Of a stretch of 64,000 bases of DNA, positions 17,516 to 25,899 are shown in pieces. Source of the stretch: Caryophanales bacterium. Lineage in GTDB: Bacteria > Bacillota > Bacilli > Bacillales > Bacillaceae_J. The notes below the pieces were generated by a model. That model was not told the DNA's origin. It worked only from the letters and a program-made list of their open reading frames with translations, and ran no database searches. Position 1 is the stretch's first letter, and the number at the start of each line of letters is the position of its first letter. A program made the position numbers and the translations under genes. The stretch is from contig DULJ01000061.1 in the NCBI GenBank assembly GCA_012840465.1, positions 94,331-158,330 on the forward strand, written 5' to 3'.

Positions 17516-17752
17516 ATGTCTACTGAAAAAAGAGTATTAGTTGATGCAAGAGGTGCGTTTTGTCCAGGACCATTATTGGAATTAATGAAGGCTTCAAAAG
17601 AAGCCACAAGTGGTACAGTGCTAGAATTATTAACCAATGAACAGGGCTCACGCAAAGATGTTCCGGCATGGGCGCAAAAAATGGGCCATGACTTTTTGGG
17701 GGAAGAACCAGAGAAAGGAAATGCCTATAAACTCATTGTTAAGTTGAAATAA
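17516..17752 (+). CDS. TusA-family sulfurtransferase (sulfur carrier)
   Basis: The 78-residue protein is a single TusA domain with the CPGP motif at Cys16, the persulfide-carrying residue. It is the first gene of the sulfide operon and resembles B. subtilis YrkI in context. It probably carries sulfane sulfur between the oxidoreductase and rhodanese partners encoded downstream. AAAGGGGGATTTTTT precedes the ATG. Confidence 0.92.
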   Translation: MSTEKRVLVDARGAFCPGPLLELMKASKEATSGTVLELLTNEQGSRKDVPAWAQKMGHDFLGEEPEKGNAYKLIVKLK

Positions 17753-17792
17753 TGGAAATTAATCAAAAATAGCTTTAACGGAGGGATGAAGC

Positions 17793-18932
17793 ATGAAGAG
17801 GATTTTAATAATTGGCGGCGGTACAGCTGGAACAATGCTTGGAAATAAGCTTGCAAAAGGATTAGCCAATGAAATTGTCGAAACTGAGATTTGTATTACG
17901 ATCATAAGTGAAAAGGATTACCATGTTTATCAACCAGGCTATTTATATATTCCCTTTCATCTTAAACAGCCGGAGGATTTAATTCGCCCGATCGAGCAGG
18001 TGATGGATTCTAAGATTGAATTGATTATAGACAAGGCAGTTGAAATAAATACTGTTGCCAAATCAGTCACATTAAAGAAAGGAGCTACTCTTTCCTACGA
18101 TTATTTAATTATCGCGACTGGTTCACATCCACAAAGCGTTGAGATTCCAGGTCTAGATGAAGCCGGACATATCTTCTATGAAATGGACCGTGCTTTAAAG
18201 CTTCGCGAGGCGATGGATCACTTTGATGGCGGAAAAGTTGTCGTTGCTGTGGGCTTACCGCATAAATGTCCAGTTGCGCCACTTGAATTTACGATGATGT
18301 TCGAAGATTGGGCACGGCAACGTGGAATCCGTGAAAAGACGGAAATTACCTATGCATATCCGTTAGCAGGACCTTATGGGACTGCCTCTGTTGCTGAACT
18401 GGCAACGAAGGAATTTGGAGAGCGTGATATTTCGATCGAAACTTTTTTCATGATTGATCATGTTGACCCAAAAACGAAGGAAGTCGTAAGTATGGATGGT
18501 ACCCGTTTGCCGTTTGATTTATTGGTTGTGATACCGCCGCACAAAGGTTCAGATTTAGTCCGTGAGGTAGGGTTAGGTGACAGCGGCGGTTGGCTTCCTG
18601 TTGATCGTCATAAATTAAACCTTGAAAACAAAGAGGATGTGTTTGTTGTTGGTGACGCAACCAATTTACCGATAAGCAAGGCTGGGTCTACGGCTCATTT
18701 TGAATCTGAAATTTTAGCAGAAAATTTAATTGATAAAGTTAAAGGCTTGTCTGGAAATCGCCGTTATAATGGTAAAGTTTTCTGCTTTATTGAAACAGGC
18801 TTACATAAAGCAACCTATATTTCGTTTGATTACGATAATCCTCCAAAGCCTGTAACACCGTCCAAAATGGTTCATTATGCGAAAGCAGCCTATAACAGCG
18901 GGCACTGGGTGAATTTGAAAGGCATTATGTAA
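17793..18932 (+). CDS. Sulfide:quinone oxidoreductase-like FAD protein
   Basis: The 379-residue flavoprotein begins with the ILIIGGGTAGTMLGNKLAK dinucleotide-binding loop, has YLIIATGSHPQ in the centre and VFVVGDATNLP late, as in the SQR/NDH-2 group. Cys159 (in HKCPVAP) and Cys331 (in FCFIETG) are placed like the two redox cysteines of SQR. It is expected to oxidise sulfide at the membrane, pass electrons to quinone and yield a persulfide or polysulfide. Neighbouring TusA, DUF1641 and persulfide-dioxygenase genes support this. Confidence 0.88.
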   Translation: MKRILIIGGGTAGTMLGNKLAKGLANEIVETEICITIISEKDYHVYQPGYLYIPFHLKQPEDLIRPIEQVMDSKIELIIDKAVEINTVAKSVTLKKGATLSYDYLIIATGSHPQSVEIPGLDEAGHIFYEMDRALKLREAMDHFDGGKVVVAVGLPHKCPVAPLEFTMMFEDWARQRGIREKTEITYAYPLAGPYGTASVAELATKEFGERDISIETFFMIDHVDPKTKEVVSMDGTRLPFDLLVVIPPHKGSDLVREVGLGDSGGWLPVDRHKLNLENKEDVFVVGDATNLPISKAGSTAHFESEILAENLIDKVKGLSGNRRYNGKVFCFIETGLHKATYISFDYDNPPKPVTPSKMVHYAKAAYNSGHWVNLKGIM

Positions 18933-18952
18933 AGAAGTGAGGTGAACGGAAG

Positions 18953-19567
18953 ATGGTGGAGGGAACGAAAGCTTATTTAACCGAGCGTATTAGTGAAGAT
19001 GTTCAAACTGAACTAATTGAAATGCTACCCGTATTTTTAAAAACAATGAATCTACTTAAAATGGTCGGCGATACAATGACGGAAGAATCCATTGTGTCCT
19101 TGACTCAAAAAGCAGAAAGATCAGCAGATTTGTTAAATTTCCTAGGCGACGAGCGGATTACTGCCTTGCTGACGGTACTGGTTGAAAAATCGGATCAACT
19201 TATTGATCTTGTTAGTGTGTTGGATAGACTAGTCGCTCTGCAGAAAAATGGTGCCCTTGATCGCTTGTTTGAACTTGCCGAAGTAGTTGGAGTCTTTACT
19301 GACGCCTTAACAGAGCCAACTATTCAGCACATCGTCGGTCAAACCATGCCACTACTTGAATTAGGGGAAAGAATTACATCATCTCCAATTATAAAGTCAG
19401 CACCAAATTTACTTGATGCTGTTGAAAAAACAGTGGATGAAATGAAAACAGCCAATCCACCTGCTATATCTGTCATGGGTTTGTTAAAGTTAATGAAGCA
19501 AAAAGAAATGCAAAACGCATTACATTTCGGAGTGTCACTTCTAAAAAATTTAAATGTCGCCAAATAA
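18953..19567 (+). CDS. DUF1641 protein
   Basis: The 204-residue, largely helical protein fits DUF1641, a family commonly encoded next to SQR-like and formate-dehydrogenase-like redox enzymes. A central conserved-looking segment reads RLVALQKNGALDRLFELAEVV in parts. There are no membrane spans and no Cys clusters. It starts 20 bases after the SQR stop with a GAGGTGAACGG site and is clearly in the operon. A structural or assembly role for the SQR complex is inference. Confidence 0.82.
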   Translation: MVEGTKAYLTERISEDVQTELIEMLPVFLKTMNLLKMVGDTMTEESIVSLTQKAERSADLLNFLGDERITALLTVLVEKSDQLIDLVSVLDRLVALQKNGALDRLFELAEVVGVFTDALTEPTIQHIVGQTMPLLELGERITSSPIIKSAPNLLDAVEKTVDEMKTANPPAISVMGLLKLMKQKEMQNALHFGVSLLKNLNVAK

Positions 19568-19601
19568 GTTTACTGTGTTTATATAAGGTGGATTGATCGC
19601 A

Positions 19602-20387
19602 ATGGCATATGAAATGGGTTTAATTACTGTACTATTTTTTATCGGATTTTTTGGGTCCGCCATTTCCGGCATGGTTGGAATTGGCGGTTCTATTATTAAA
19701 TATCCAATGCTCCTATATTTACCTCCACTCTTTGGCTTTTCTGCCTATACAGCGCAGGAAGTGTCAGCGATAAGTGCCGTACAAGTATTTTTCGCTACAT
19801 TAGCAGCAATGTTCGTGTTTAAAAAGGGGGGGTACATTCATAAACAATTAGTTATTTATATGGGTGGCTCTATTATTATTGGCAGTTTTATCGGAGCGTA
19901 TGGATCCAAATTTTTACCCGACAATGTTATTAATCTAGTTTATGCGATACTAGCTCTCATTGCGGCAATCATGATGCTTTTTCCGAAAAAAGGAGATGAA
20001 AAAGGAGAAACAACTGACGTCACCTTTCATAAAGGGCTTGCCGTTTTGGCATCAGGGATCATTGGCATTGTAGCGGGCATTGTTGGTGCAGCAGGAGCTT
20101 TTATTACTGTCCCCGTTATGCTGGTACTTTTGAAGATTCCAACGAGAGTAGCAATTGGTTCCTCACTTGCTATTACGTTTTTTTCATCCATTGGGTCGAC
20201 AGTTGGGAAGTTACTTGGAGGGCATATGTTGGTTATGCCTTCAGTAGTGATGGTAATTGCCAGTTTAATTGCCGCACCGCTTGGGGCAAATGTTAGCAAA
20301 AAAATGAATACAAAAATGCTTCAAAGTATTTTACTGCTTTTAATCATCGGTACAGTCGTCAAAATTTGGACAGATATTCTATTTTAA
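19602..20387 (+). CDS. TSUP (TauE/SafE) family membrane exporter
   Basis: The 261-residue protein has about seven or eight membrane helices and the TSUP hallmark glycine-rich motif FGSAISGMVGIGGSIIKYP near the N-terminus, repeated in weaker form as GIVGAAGAFITVP in the second half. The family moves sulfite, sulfoacetate or other sulfur anions. In this operon it probably exports sulfite or thiosulfate made by the downstream persulfide dioxygenase. ATG 19602 has AAGGTGG ten bases upstream. It is comparable to YrkJ of B. subtilis in context. Confidence 0.92.
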   Translation: MAYEMGLITVLFFIGFFGSAISGMVGIGGSIIKYPMLLYLPPLFGFSAYTAQEVSAISAVQVFFATLAAMFVFKKGGYIHKQLVIYMGGSIIIGSFIGAYGSKFLPDNVINLVYAILALIAAIMMLFPKKGDEKGETTDVTFHKGLAVLASGIIGIVAGIVGAAGAFITVPVMLVLLKIPTRVAIGSSLAITFFSSIGSTVGKLLGGHMLVMPSVVMVIASLIAAPLGANVSKKMNTKMLQSILLLLIIGTVVKIWTDILF

Positions 20388-20428
20388 CTTTATTGGGCAG
20401 AATTTACTTCTAGGGTGGTGACATTATT

Positions 20429-20995
20429 TTGAACATGGTTCAACCGGTGAAAACATTAAATTGTATAGGATATAAATGCCCGCTTCCACAGGTTCAGGCG
20501 AAGGAAGCACTTGGACAGATTGAGGATTTGGAAATCATTGAGATAGTAACTACAGATCCAGATGCTGAAAAAGAATTAAGAAAATGGACGGGGCAAACAG
20601 GTGATACCTATTTATTCAATGAAGAAAAAAGCGATCATTCTATCCATTATATTCAAAAAGCAATACATCAAAACCGAAAAGAAGAAGAAAAATACCCAAA
20701 GGTTATTTTAAATGACGAGCTTAAACAAAAAGATATGAATGATTCCTCATTCATTCTTTTCGATGTAAGGGAAGAGATTGAATTTTTCATTGGCCATATT
20801 CCTGGTGCGGTAAACCTTCCACTAGGGGAAGTAAAAGATCATCTAACCAAGCTTAATAAAAATCAAACCTACTACATTATCTGCCGTACAGGTAATCGCA
20901 GCGATTTTGCCTGTCACTTGTTTGCAGAGACCGGGTTTTTTGATGTTTATAATGTTCTGCCGGGAATGTTCGAGTGGGATGGAGAAGTCGAATAA
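20429..20995 (+). CDS. TusA-rhodanese fusion sulfurtransferase
   Basis: The 188-residue protein has a TusA domain (residues 1-75, Cys17 in CPLP) and a rhodanese domain (about 95-188, active-site loop CRTGNR with Cys152). The organisation matches YrkF of B. subtilis and overlaps in function with staphylococcal CstA. It should pass sulfane sulfur between its two cysteines and to the next protein. The TTG at 20429 lies eight bases after AGGGTGGTG; ATG 20435 is the alternative. Confidence 0.92.
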   Translation: MNMVQPVKTLNCIGYKCPLPQVQAKEALGQIEDLEIIEIVTTDPDAEKELRKWTGQTGDTYLFNEEKSDHSIHYIQKAIHQNRKEEEKYPKVILNDELKQKDMNDSSFILFDVREEIEFFIGHIPGAVNLPLGEVKDHLTKLNKNQTYYIICRTGNRSDFACHLFAETGFFDVYNVLPGMFEWDGEVE

Positions 20996-21018
20996 CTTTA
21001 TTGAGGGAGGAATACAAA

Positions 21019-22155
21019 ATGCCGGTAATGCCTATTACAGCAAAAGAAATAAATGACTATATTGTATCGATGAAAGATTTATTTATACTTGATGTTCGGA
21101 ATGAAGAGGATTTTAAGGATTGGAAAATTGAAGGGCCCGAAATTACTCATTTAAATATTCCTTATTACGTATTAATTGATGATGTTGGTCAGATTTTAGA
21201 TAAGCTGCCAAAACAACAAAAAATCGTTGTTGTCTGTGCAAAGGAAGGAGCATCCAAATATATAGCGGAGTTATTGGAGCAAAATGGATTTGCTGATATA
21301 GCTTTCCTTGAGGGTGGTATGAAATCCTGGAGTGAATATATTTATCAAACCGAAGTATATCAGGATGAAAATATGAAGATCTATCAATTTATCCGCGTTG
21401 GTAAAGGCTGTTTGTCTTACATAATTATTTCTGGCGAACAAGCTATTGTTATTGAACCGCTTCGCTTTGTTAATTTGTATACGGAATTAGCTGAAAAAAA
21501 GGGCGTAAAAATTACGCATATATTTGATTCCCATCTTCATGCGGATCATATTTCTGGAGGGTATGAGCTTTCCAAGAAAAGTAATGCTAAGTTTTATTTA
21601 ATGAGAAGTGAAGGTGCGATCTTTGATTTTGAGAAATTAGAGGATTACGAAAAAATTGATGTAGAAAATATCAGTATTGAAGTATTAGCAGTAAAAACAC
21701 CAGGGCACACACCTGGTAGTGTTTCTTTCTTAATAAACGATAAAATATTGTTCTCTGGTGATACCATTTTTGTACATGGTCTTGGTCGACCAGATCTTGG
21801 GGGAAAAGTTAGAGAGTGGGCTAAGGACCTTTATAACACTGTTTATGAAAAAGTTTCTCAAATTGCTGACGATGTAGTCGTACTACCAGCCCATTACGCT
21901 GATTTTTCAAGTGAAGTCAATGAACATGGATTTATCGGAAACTCACTTGGAAATATCCGTTTACTGAATGAAATTATGAACGACCATTCTGAGGATGCAT
22001 TTGTTGAACATGTTGCCAAATCAGCAGCTACAACGAGACCACCTAATTTTGAAAACATTTTAGCAGTTAATAAAGGAATCAAACAGGCGACAGTAGAGGA
22101 AATTTCCGAATACGAAATAGGCCCAAACCGCTGTGCTGTTCATCATGTTGGATAA
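21019..22155 (+). CDS. Rhodanese / metallo-beta-lactamase persulfide dioxygenase-like protein
   Basis: The 378-residue product has an N-terminal rhodanese-like domain (about 1-115) with Cys73 in the CAKEGA loop and a metallo-beta-lactamase domain (about 120-360) with HLHADH (His172, His174, Asp176, His177), the PGHTPGS loop and FSGDTIF. It is related to persulfide dioxygenases (CstB, ETHE1) and to YrkH of B. subtilis. It probably oxidises protein or low-molecular persulfide to sulfite. ATG 21019 has a GAGGGAGG site; the frame is open back to 20974, inside the previous gene. Confidence 0.92.
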   Translation: MPVMPITAKEINDYIVSMKDLFILDVRNEEDFKDWKIEGPEITHLNIPYYVLIDDVGQILDKLPKQQKIVVVCAKEGASKYIAELLEQNGFADIAFLEGGMKSWSEYIYQTEVYQDENMKIYQFIRVGKGCLSYIIISGEQAIVIEPLRFVNLYTELAEKKGVKITHIFDSHLHADHISGGYELSKKSNAKFYLMRSEGAIFDFEKLEDYEKIDVENISIEVLAVKTPGHTPGSVSFLINDKILFSGDTIFVHGLGRPDLGGKVREWAKDLYNTVYEKVSQIADDVVVLPAHYADFSSEVNEHGFIGNSLGNIRLLNEIMNDHSEDAFVEHVAKSAATTRPPNFENILAVNKGIKQATVEEISEYEIGPNRCAVHHVG

Positions 22156-22300
22156 ATAATAAAAAGGAATCAGTGGGGGTGATCTGGACACCTTCGCTGA
22201 TTTTTTTAAAAAATATTTATGTGAAAATTCAAAAAATATTTGTTTTTACATTAATTTGCATTATAATGAAAATAACTTGTTCTATAGGGTGGGGAGTATA

Positions 22301-23329
22301 TTGTTATACGAACAAAAACCAGAGGATATTTATTTTAAAAGGTTCTTTAATCATCTTCAGGACGGCATTATAGTCATGAATAAACAACGAAAAATTCTGC
22401 AAATGAATCCTTCTGCAAAGTCTCTTACAGGTTGGGATATTGGTGATTATGTTCCATTCTGTGCATATTGTCAATCTCGACAAATTCAATTACACGAAGA
22501 ACGCTGCTTACTTATCGAAAACCAAGAAGTTCCATCTTTCCTTTCCAATATGCCCACCTATCATGGCAGCGATATTGAAGTAGAAATGAGTACTGCCTTA
22601 ATATTCGATGATAGTGATACCAAAAACCAAGAAATACTACTGGTTTTACGCGACCAAGAATCAAAACGTAAGGAAGAGGAAGCACGTGTTTCAAAGCTCA
22701 TGATCACGAAACTGATCGAAGCAAAAGAAAAAGAGCATCGCCGTTTAGCCCAAGAACTCCACGATGGTGTTGGACAATCACTATTTTCAGTGTCACTGGC
22801 TTTAGATACGATCGAAGCCCATATTTGTGAACCGAAATTTATCGATTATTTTCATGAAATTAAACAAGAATTAGAAAGGGTTACTTGTGATGTAAAACGA
22901 TATTCTCATCAACTACGACCGCAAATTCTTGACCAATTAGGTCTGATTCCAGCGGTTGAAGGGCTACTCAGATCATGGGAAGTATCGGTCCCAACCATTG
23001 TGTTTCGGTTAGATACAAACATAAATTTTCGTTTGCCAGAATTAGTAGAAATTAATCTTTATCGTGTGATTCAAGAAGCATTACATAATATTGTGAAATA
23101 CGCCAAAGCAGCCCTAGTGTCGATTAAACTTCAATATAAAAATGAGGGATTATTTTTATCAATAAAAGATAATGGAATTGGTTTTGACATTACCGAGGTT
23201 GGGGATGGTCTTGGTTTAAAACATATGAAGGAACGGATTCACCAAATTCACGGGTCCATAAATGTTATTTCAACACCAGGGGAAGGAACGGAGATTAACA
23301 GTCAAGTCCAATTAAAAAGGGTGGTTTGA
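22301..23329 (+). CDS. NreB-like cytoplasmic sensor histidine kinase with PAS Cys motif
   Basis: The roughly 342-residue kinase has a PAS-like N-terminal domain, HisKA_3 with His154 in AQELHDGVGQS, and a HATPase with DNGIGFD and GLGLKHMKER. The PAS region has Cys54-X2-Cys57-X11-Cys69, the spacing of the first three [4Fe-4S] ligands in the oxygen sensor NreB, but the fourth Cys (X2 later) is Ile. No membrane span is present. TTG 22301 with GGTGGGGAG just upstream is the likely start. It abuts the response regulator and follows the sulfide operon, so redox, oxygen or sulfur sensing is inferred. Confidence 0.88.
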   Translation: MLYEQKPEDIYFKRFFNHLQDGIIVMNKQRKILQMNPSAKSLTGWDIGDYVPFCAYCQSRQIQLHEERCLLIENQEVPSFLSNMPTYHGSDIEVEMSTALIFDDSDTKNQEILLVLRDQESKRKEEEARVSKLMITKLIEAKEKEHRRLAQELHDGVGQSLFSVSLALDTIEAHICEPKFIDYFHEIKQELERVTCDVKRYSHQLRPQILDQLGLIPAVEGLLRSWEVSVPTIVFRLDTNINFRLPELVEINLYRVIQEALHNIVKYAKAALVSIKLQYKNEGLFLSIKDNGIGFDITEVGDGLGLKHMKERIHQIHGSINVISTPGEGTEINSQVQLKRVV

Positions 23330-23983
23330 ATGATCAAAGTAATGTTGGTTGATGACCATGCATTGATTAGAAAAGGGATTCGTCTTTTACTTGAAACATT
23401 CCCGCATACTAAATTTCTTGGTGAAGCGGATGATGGGGAAGAAGCGATTGTACTTGCCCACCGGTTAAAGCCCGATGTTGTTCTAATGGATTTATCAATG
23501 CCAAACGGATTGGACGGTTTTTCGGCCACAAAAGAAATCCGCGAACAACTAGTATCCACAAAAGTCATTTTTTTAACAATGTATGATGAGGAAGCCTATG
23601 TAAAAAAAGCAATCGAAGTTCAAGCACATGGCTATCTTCTAAAAAAAAGCCAAGGTGGGGATTTAGCGGAAGCCATTACATCAGTACATAATGGCAAATT
23701 TTTCTACAAAACGTCAATTCCTGATGAACAAATCCGGAAGTGGTTAACCGATAAAAATAAATACAACAAGGTACATACATCGATTCTAACAGACCGTGAA
23801 AAAGAAATTGTTCGACTTACAATGCTTGGCTTTTCAAATAAGGAAATGAGTATGAAATTGCATATCAGTCCAAAAACTGTAGAAAATCATAAATCTAGAA
23901 TTATGCAAAAGTTAAATATATCGAATAAACATGAGTTAATTAAATATGGGATTAATAATAAATATTTGGAACTAACAATTTAA
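23330..23983 (+). CDS. NarL/FixJ-family response regulator (NreC/DegU-like)
   Basis: The 217-residue protein has a receiver domain (VDDHALIRKG, phospho-acceptor Asp54 in LMDLSMP, Lys in LLKKS) and a LuxR-type helix-turn-helix (LTDREKEIVRLTMLGFSNKEM then SPKTVENHKSRIMQKLN, given in parts). Its ATG follows the kinase stop directly, so the pair is translationally coupled. It is the likely DNA-binding partner of the upstream kinase. Its target may be the adjacent sulfide operon, which is not shown by sequence. Confidence 0.95.
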   Translation: MIKVMLVDDHALIRKGIRLLLETFPHTKFLGEADDGEEAIVLAHRLKPDVVLMDLSMPNGLDGFSATKEIREQLVSTKVIFLTMYDEEAYVKKAIEVQAHGYLLKKSQGGDLAEAITSVHNGKFFYKTSIPDEQIRKWLTDKNKYNKVHTSILTDREKEIVRLTMLGFSNKEMSMKLHISPKTVENHKSRIMQKLNISNKHELIKYGINNKYLELTI

Positions 23984-24167
23984 TTTGATACAAATGATGA
24001 ACGGATCCGACATTCGTTAACAATTGCCTTTCAGTATCATCGGGATGAATACTCGCTTTTGTCAACAATCTATGGTAAGATTTTCATGTCATAATGACTA
24101 ATTTCGATAAAGTTGGCAATACCTATTAAATATTGAATATAAACACAAATAGCGAGGAGAATGAGCG

Positions 24168-24446
24168 ATGGAAAAAATCGAAGTAGGCGAAATATTTACA
24201 ATTAGCGATGAAAATGATCAAGAAGAGGAAGTCGAAGTACTAGCAACAGTTGAAATTGATGGCATTGAATATATCGCTGTTTGTTTTGTTGAGGATGTAC
24301 AGGAAGACAGTGAGGAAGACATCGATGTTTTCTTTTTAAAAGTAGATAAAGATGGTGATTTATCAGCTATCGAAACCGATGAGGAATTCGAAAAAGTCTC
24401 TGCAGCCTTTGAAGAGGTTTTTGAAGAAGAAGATTTTGAAGATTAA
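24168..24446 (+). CDS. DUF1292 acidic protein (YrzB-like)
   Basis: The 92-residue protein is extremely acidic, beginning MEKIEVGEIFTISDEND and with the DUF1292 pattern of an acidic start, VLATVEIDGIEYIAV and FFLKVD. The family is common in Firmicutes and has no known function. A GAGGAGAATGAGCG site precedes the ATG. Repeat copy A begins within two bases of its stop codon, and the terminator at 24658-24686 lies beyond that repeat, so the repeat is probably transcribed as its 3' region. Confidence 0.85.
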   Translation: MEKIEVGEIFTISDENDQEEEVEVLATVEIDGIEYIAVCFVEDVQEDSEEDIDVFFLKVDKDGDLSAIETDEEFEKVSAAFEEVFEEEDFED

Positions 24447-24447
24447 T

Positions 24448-24638
24448 TTCATTCAGCAGAAGTCTCCCCCTTCCATAAGTGGTGAGATGAATGCAAATTA
24501 GTATTTTAAAATTCAGTGGGGGTACAAACCCCTGCTGAATAAAGTTAAAGCCTCCGGCGGATGCCTCAGATTTTCAAAGGTAATTTTTCGAGCAAGCTCG
24601 AAAAAATCTGGGCGCAAATACGCCAAGGCGAATTTGAT
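24448..24638. repeat. Structured interspersed repeat, copy A
   Basis: This 191-base non-coding block shares long identity with 25286-25532 and, in its distal part, with 45470-45564. It has complementary outer arms ATTCAGCAG (24451-24459) and CTGCTGAAT (24532-24540) around a TCTCCCCC...GGTGAGA hairpin. A second module is closed by CAGATTTT (24567-24574) and AAAATCTG (24603-24610) with an inner TTTTTCGAGC/GCTCGAAAAA hairpin. It ends in CAAATACGCC-AA-GGCG. No frame is conserved, so it looks like a mobile structured element or RNA. Confidence 0.8.
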
Positions 24639-24657
24639 TTTGACAGTAAAATGATCA

Positions 24658-24686
24658 AAGCCCCTATCCAAAAGGTAGGGGTTTTT
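24658..24686 (+). terminator. Terminator beyond repeat copy A
   Basis: CCCCTATCC and GGTAGGGG pair across AAAA and are followed by TTTTT. It is the first good terminator after the DUF1292 gene. Confidence 0.75.
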
Positions 24687-24723
24687 GCTTTAACTATTAT
24701 AGTAGACAAATGAGGTCGATCGG

Positions 24724-25194
24724 TTAAATATTTTCTCGTTTACAAATAAAACTAAGTAATTGCTCGCATCCTTGTGTTACAAGGTCATAAGTAAGATCGA
24801 AATTTCCTGTAAAATAAGGATCTGGAACATCAACAACAGATTTATCATCAACAAAGTCCATTAATCTAGCGATATAAGCAGTCGGATTTTTCCCTGCTAT
24901 TAGCCCAATATCATTTAGATTTTTTTCATCCATTGCAATCACATAATGATAATGATTTAAATCTGACTGATTCAATTGACGGGCACGAATGGAACTGTAA
25001 TCAATTTTATACTCCTCTAGCTTCTTTTGGGTTCCTTTATGCGGAGGTTGGCCAACATGCCAATCGCCTGTTCCAGCAGAATCAACCTCAATTTTCCCAT
25101 CTAAACCTTTATTTATTAATAGATGTCGGAAGACCGCCTCAGCCATTGGTGAGCGGCATATGTTACCAAGACAAACAAATAATACGCGAACCAA
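24724..25194 (-). CDS. Low-molecular-weight protein-tyrosine phosphatase
   Basis: The 156-residue protein carries the CX5R active-site loop CLGNICRSP with nucleophile Cys8 and the catalytic Asp in the DVPDPYF segment, as in LMW-PTPs such as B. subtilis YfkJ. TTG 25194 is chosen as the start because AAAGGATG lies seven bases upstream and it gives the usual family length. The open frame upstream to 25242 adds an atypical extension. It dephosphorylates protein phosphotyrosine, or possibly phosphoarginine as YwlE does; which one is not decidable here. Confidence 0.92.
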   Translation of the reverse strand: MVRVLFVCLGNICRSPMAEAVFRHLLINKGLDGKIEVDSAGTGDWHVGQPPHKGTQKKLEEYKIDYSSIRARQLNQSDLNHYHYVIAMDEKNLNDIGLIAGKNPTAYIARLMDFVDDKSVVDVPDPYFTGNFDLTYDLVTQGCEQLLSFICKRENI

Positions 25195-25285
25195 AGCAAA
25201 ACATCCTTTCAAATTATCTTTAATGACTGTACTTAGATTCATTTAATTTTACACAAAAACAACTAATTAAACCATAACATTTAAC

Positions 25286-25532
25286 TTCATTCAGCAGAAG
25301 TCTTCCCCTTCCATAAGTGGTGAGATGAATGCAAATTAGTATTTTAAATTTAGTGAGGATACAACCCCCTGCTGAATAAAGTTAAAGCCTCCGGAGGATG
25401 CCACAGATTTTAAAAGGTAGCTTTTCTAGCAGATCAAAGACTAAGAACGCCACATCCTGTGGCAACGTCTTTGTGACCCACGTCCTGTGGGCCTAAAAAA
25501 TCTGGGCGCAAATACGCCAAGGCGTATTTGAT
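25286..25532. repeat. Structured interspersed repeat, copy B
   Basis: This is a 247-base longer variant of copy A. The first 120 bases are nearly identical, with the outer arms ATTCAGCAG (25289-25297) and CTGCTGAAT (25369-25377) intact. The second module contains two extra small hairpins (CCACA-TCC-TGTGG and CCCAC-GTC-CTGTGGG) between CAGATTTT and AAAATCTG. It ends in the perfect palindrome CAAATACGCC-AA-GGCGTATTTG. It lies between the divergent phosphatase and small-protein genes. Confidence 0.8.
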
Positions 25533-25606
25533 CTGTATAGATTAAGTGCATAAAGCCTATTTCAGTGGGAAAAATCTAAAAGAGTATACAAGAAAGGAGA
25601 AATCAC

Positions 25607-25738
25607 ATGATCAATCAAAATTTTCTAGTTGCTAATCTAAATGAAGATCAACTTCAAAAGGTCAAAAAATTAGAACAGGAGTTAAGTCAAGAAGTAAGTG
25701 ATAACATCGTTTTAATTGTCTATGATGAGAAAAATTGA
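25607..25738 (+). CDS. Small unknown protein, 43 aa
   Basis: ATG 25607 follows a very strong AGAAAGGAGAAATCAC site and opens 43 codons ending at TGA 25736-25738, with a good terminator 24 bases on. The product is acidic and helical (MINQNFLVANLNEDQLQKVK... ending IVLIVYDEKN). I do not recognise a family. The ribosome site, isolated position and terminator make a real gene likely. Its 5' leader begins at the edge of repeat copy B. Confidence 0.65.
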   Translation: MINQNFLVANLNEDQLQKVKKLEQELSQEVSDNIVLIVYDEKN

Positions 25739-25762
25739 TTTATTAAAGATGATAAAGATTTT

Positions 25763-25795
25763 TAGACAGCCTTAATGATTGGGCTGTCTATTTTT
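25763..25795 (+). terminator. Terminator of the 43-aa gene
   Basis: TAGACAGCC and GGCTGTCTA are perfectly complementary and followed by TTTTT. Confidence 0.9.
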
Positions 25796-25899
25796 AACGC
25801 CTTTATAATATACTTTTGATATTTTACTATGGTACAATATTTATGTTGAATACTCTGAAAATTCACATTACATACCATCTTTTGAGGGAGGTTTTTTTC

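Noticed and set aside
22173-22373. Hydrophobic 66-codon frame before the sensor kinase
   Set aside because: It overlaps the kinase coding region in another frame, and the kinase has the domain evidence.
24448-25532. Pair of repeats A and B considered as a CRISPR array or as two IS ends flanking a transposon
   Set aside because: There are only two copies with long complex units and no short repeat-spacer pattern. They are in direct orientation, and the DNA between them holds an ordinary phosphatase gene and no transposase.
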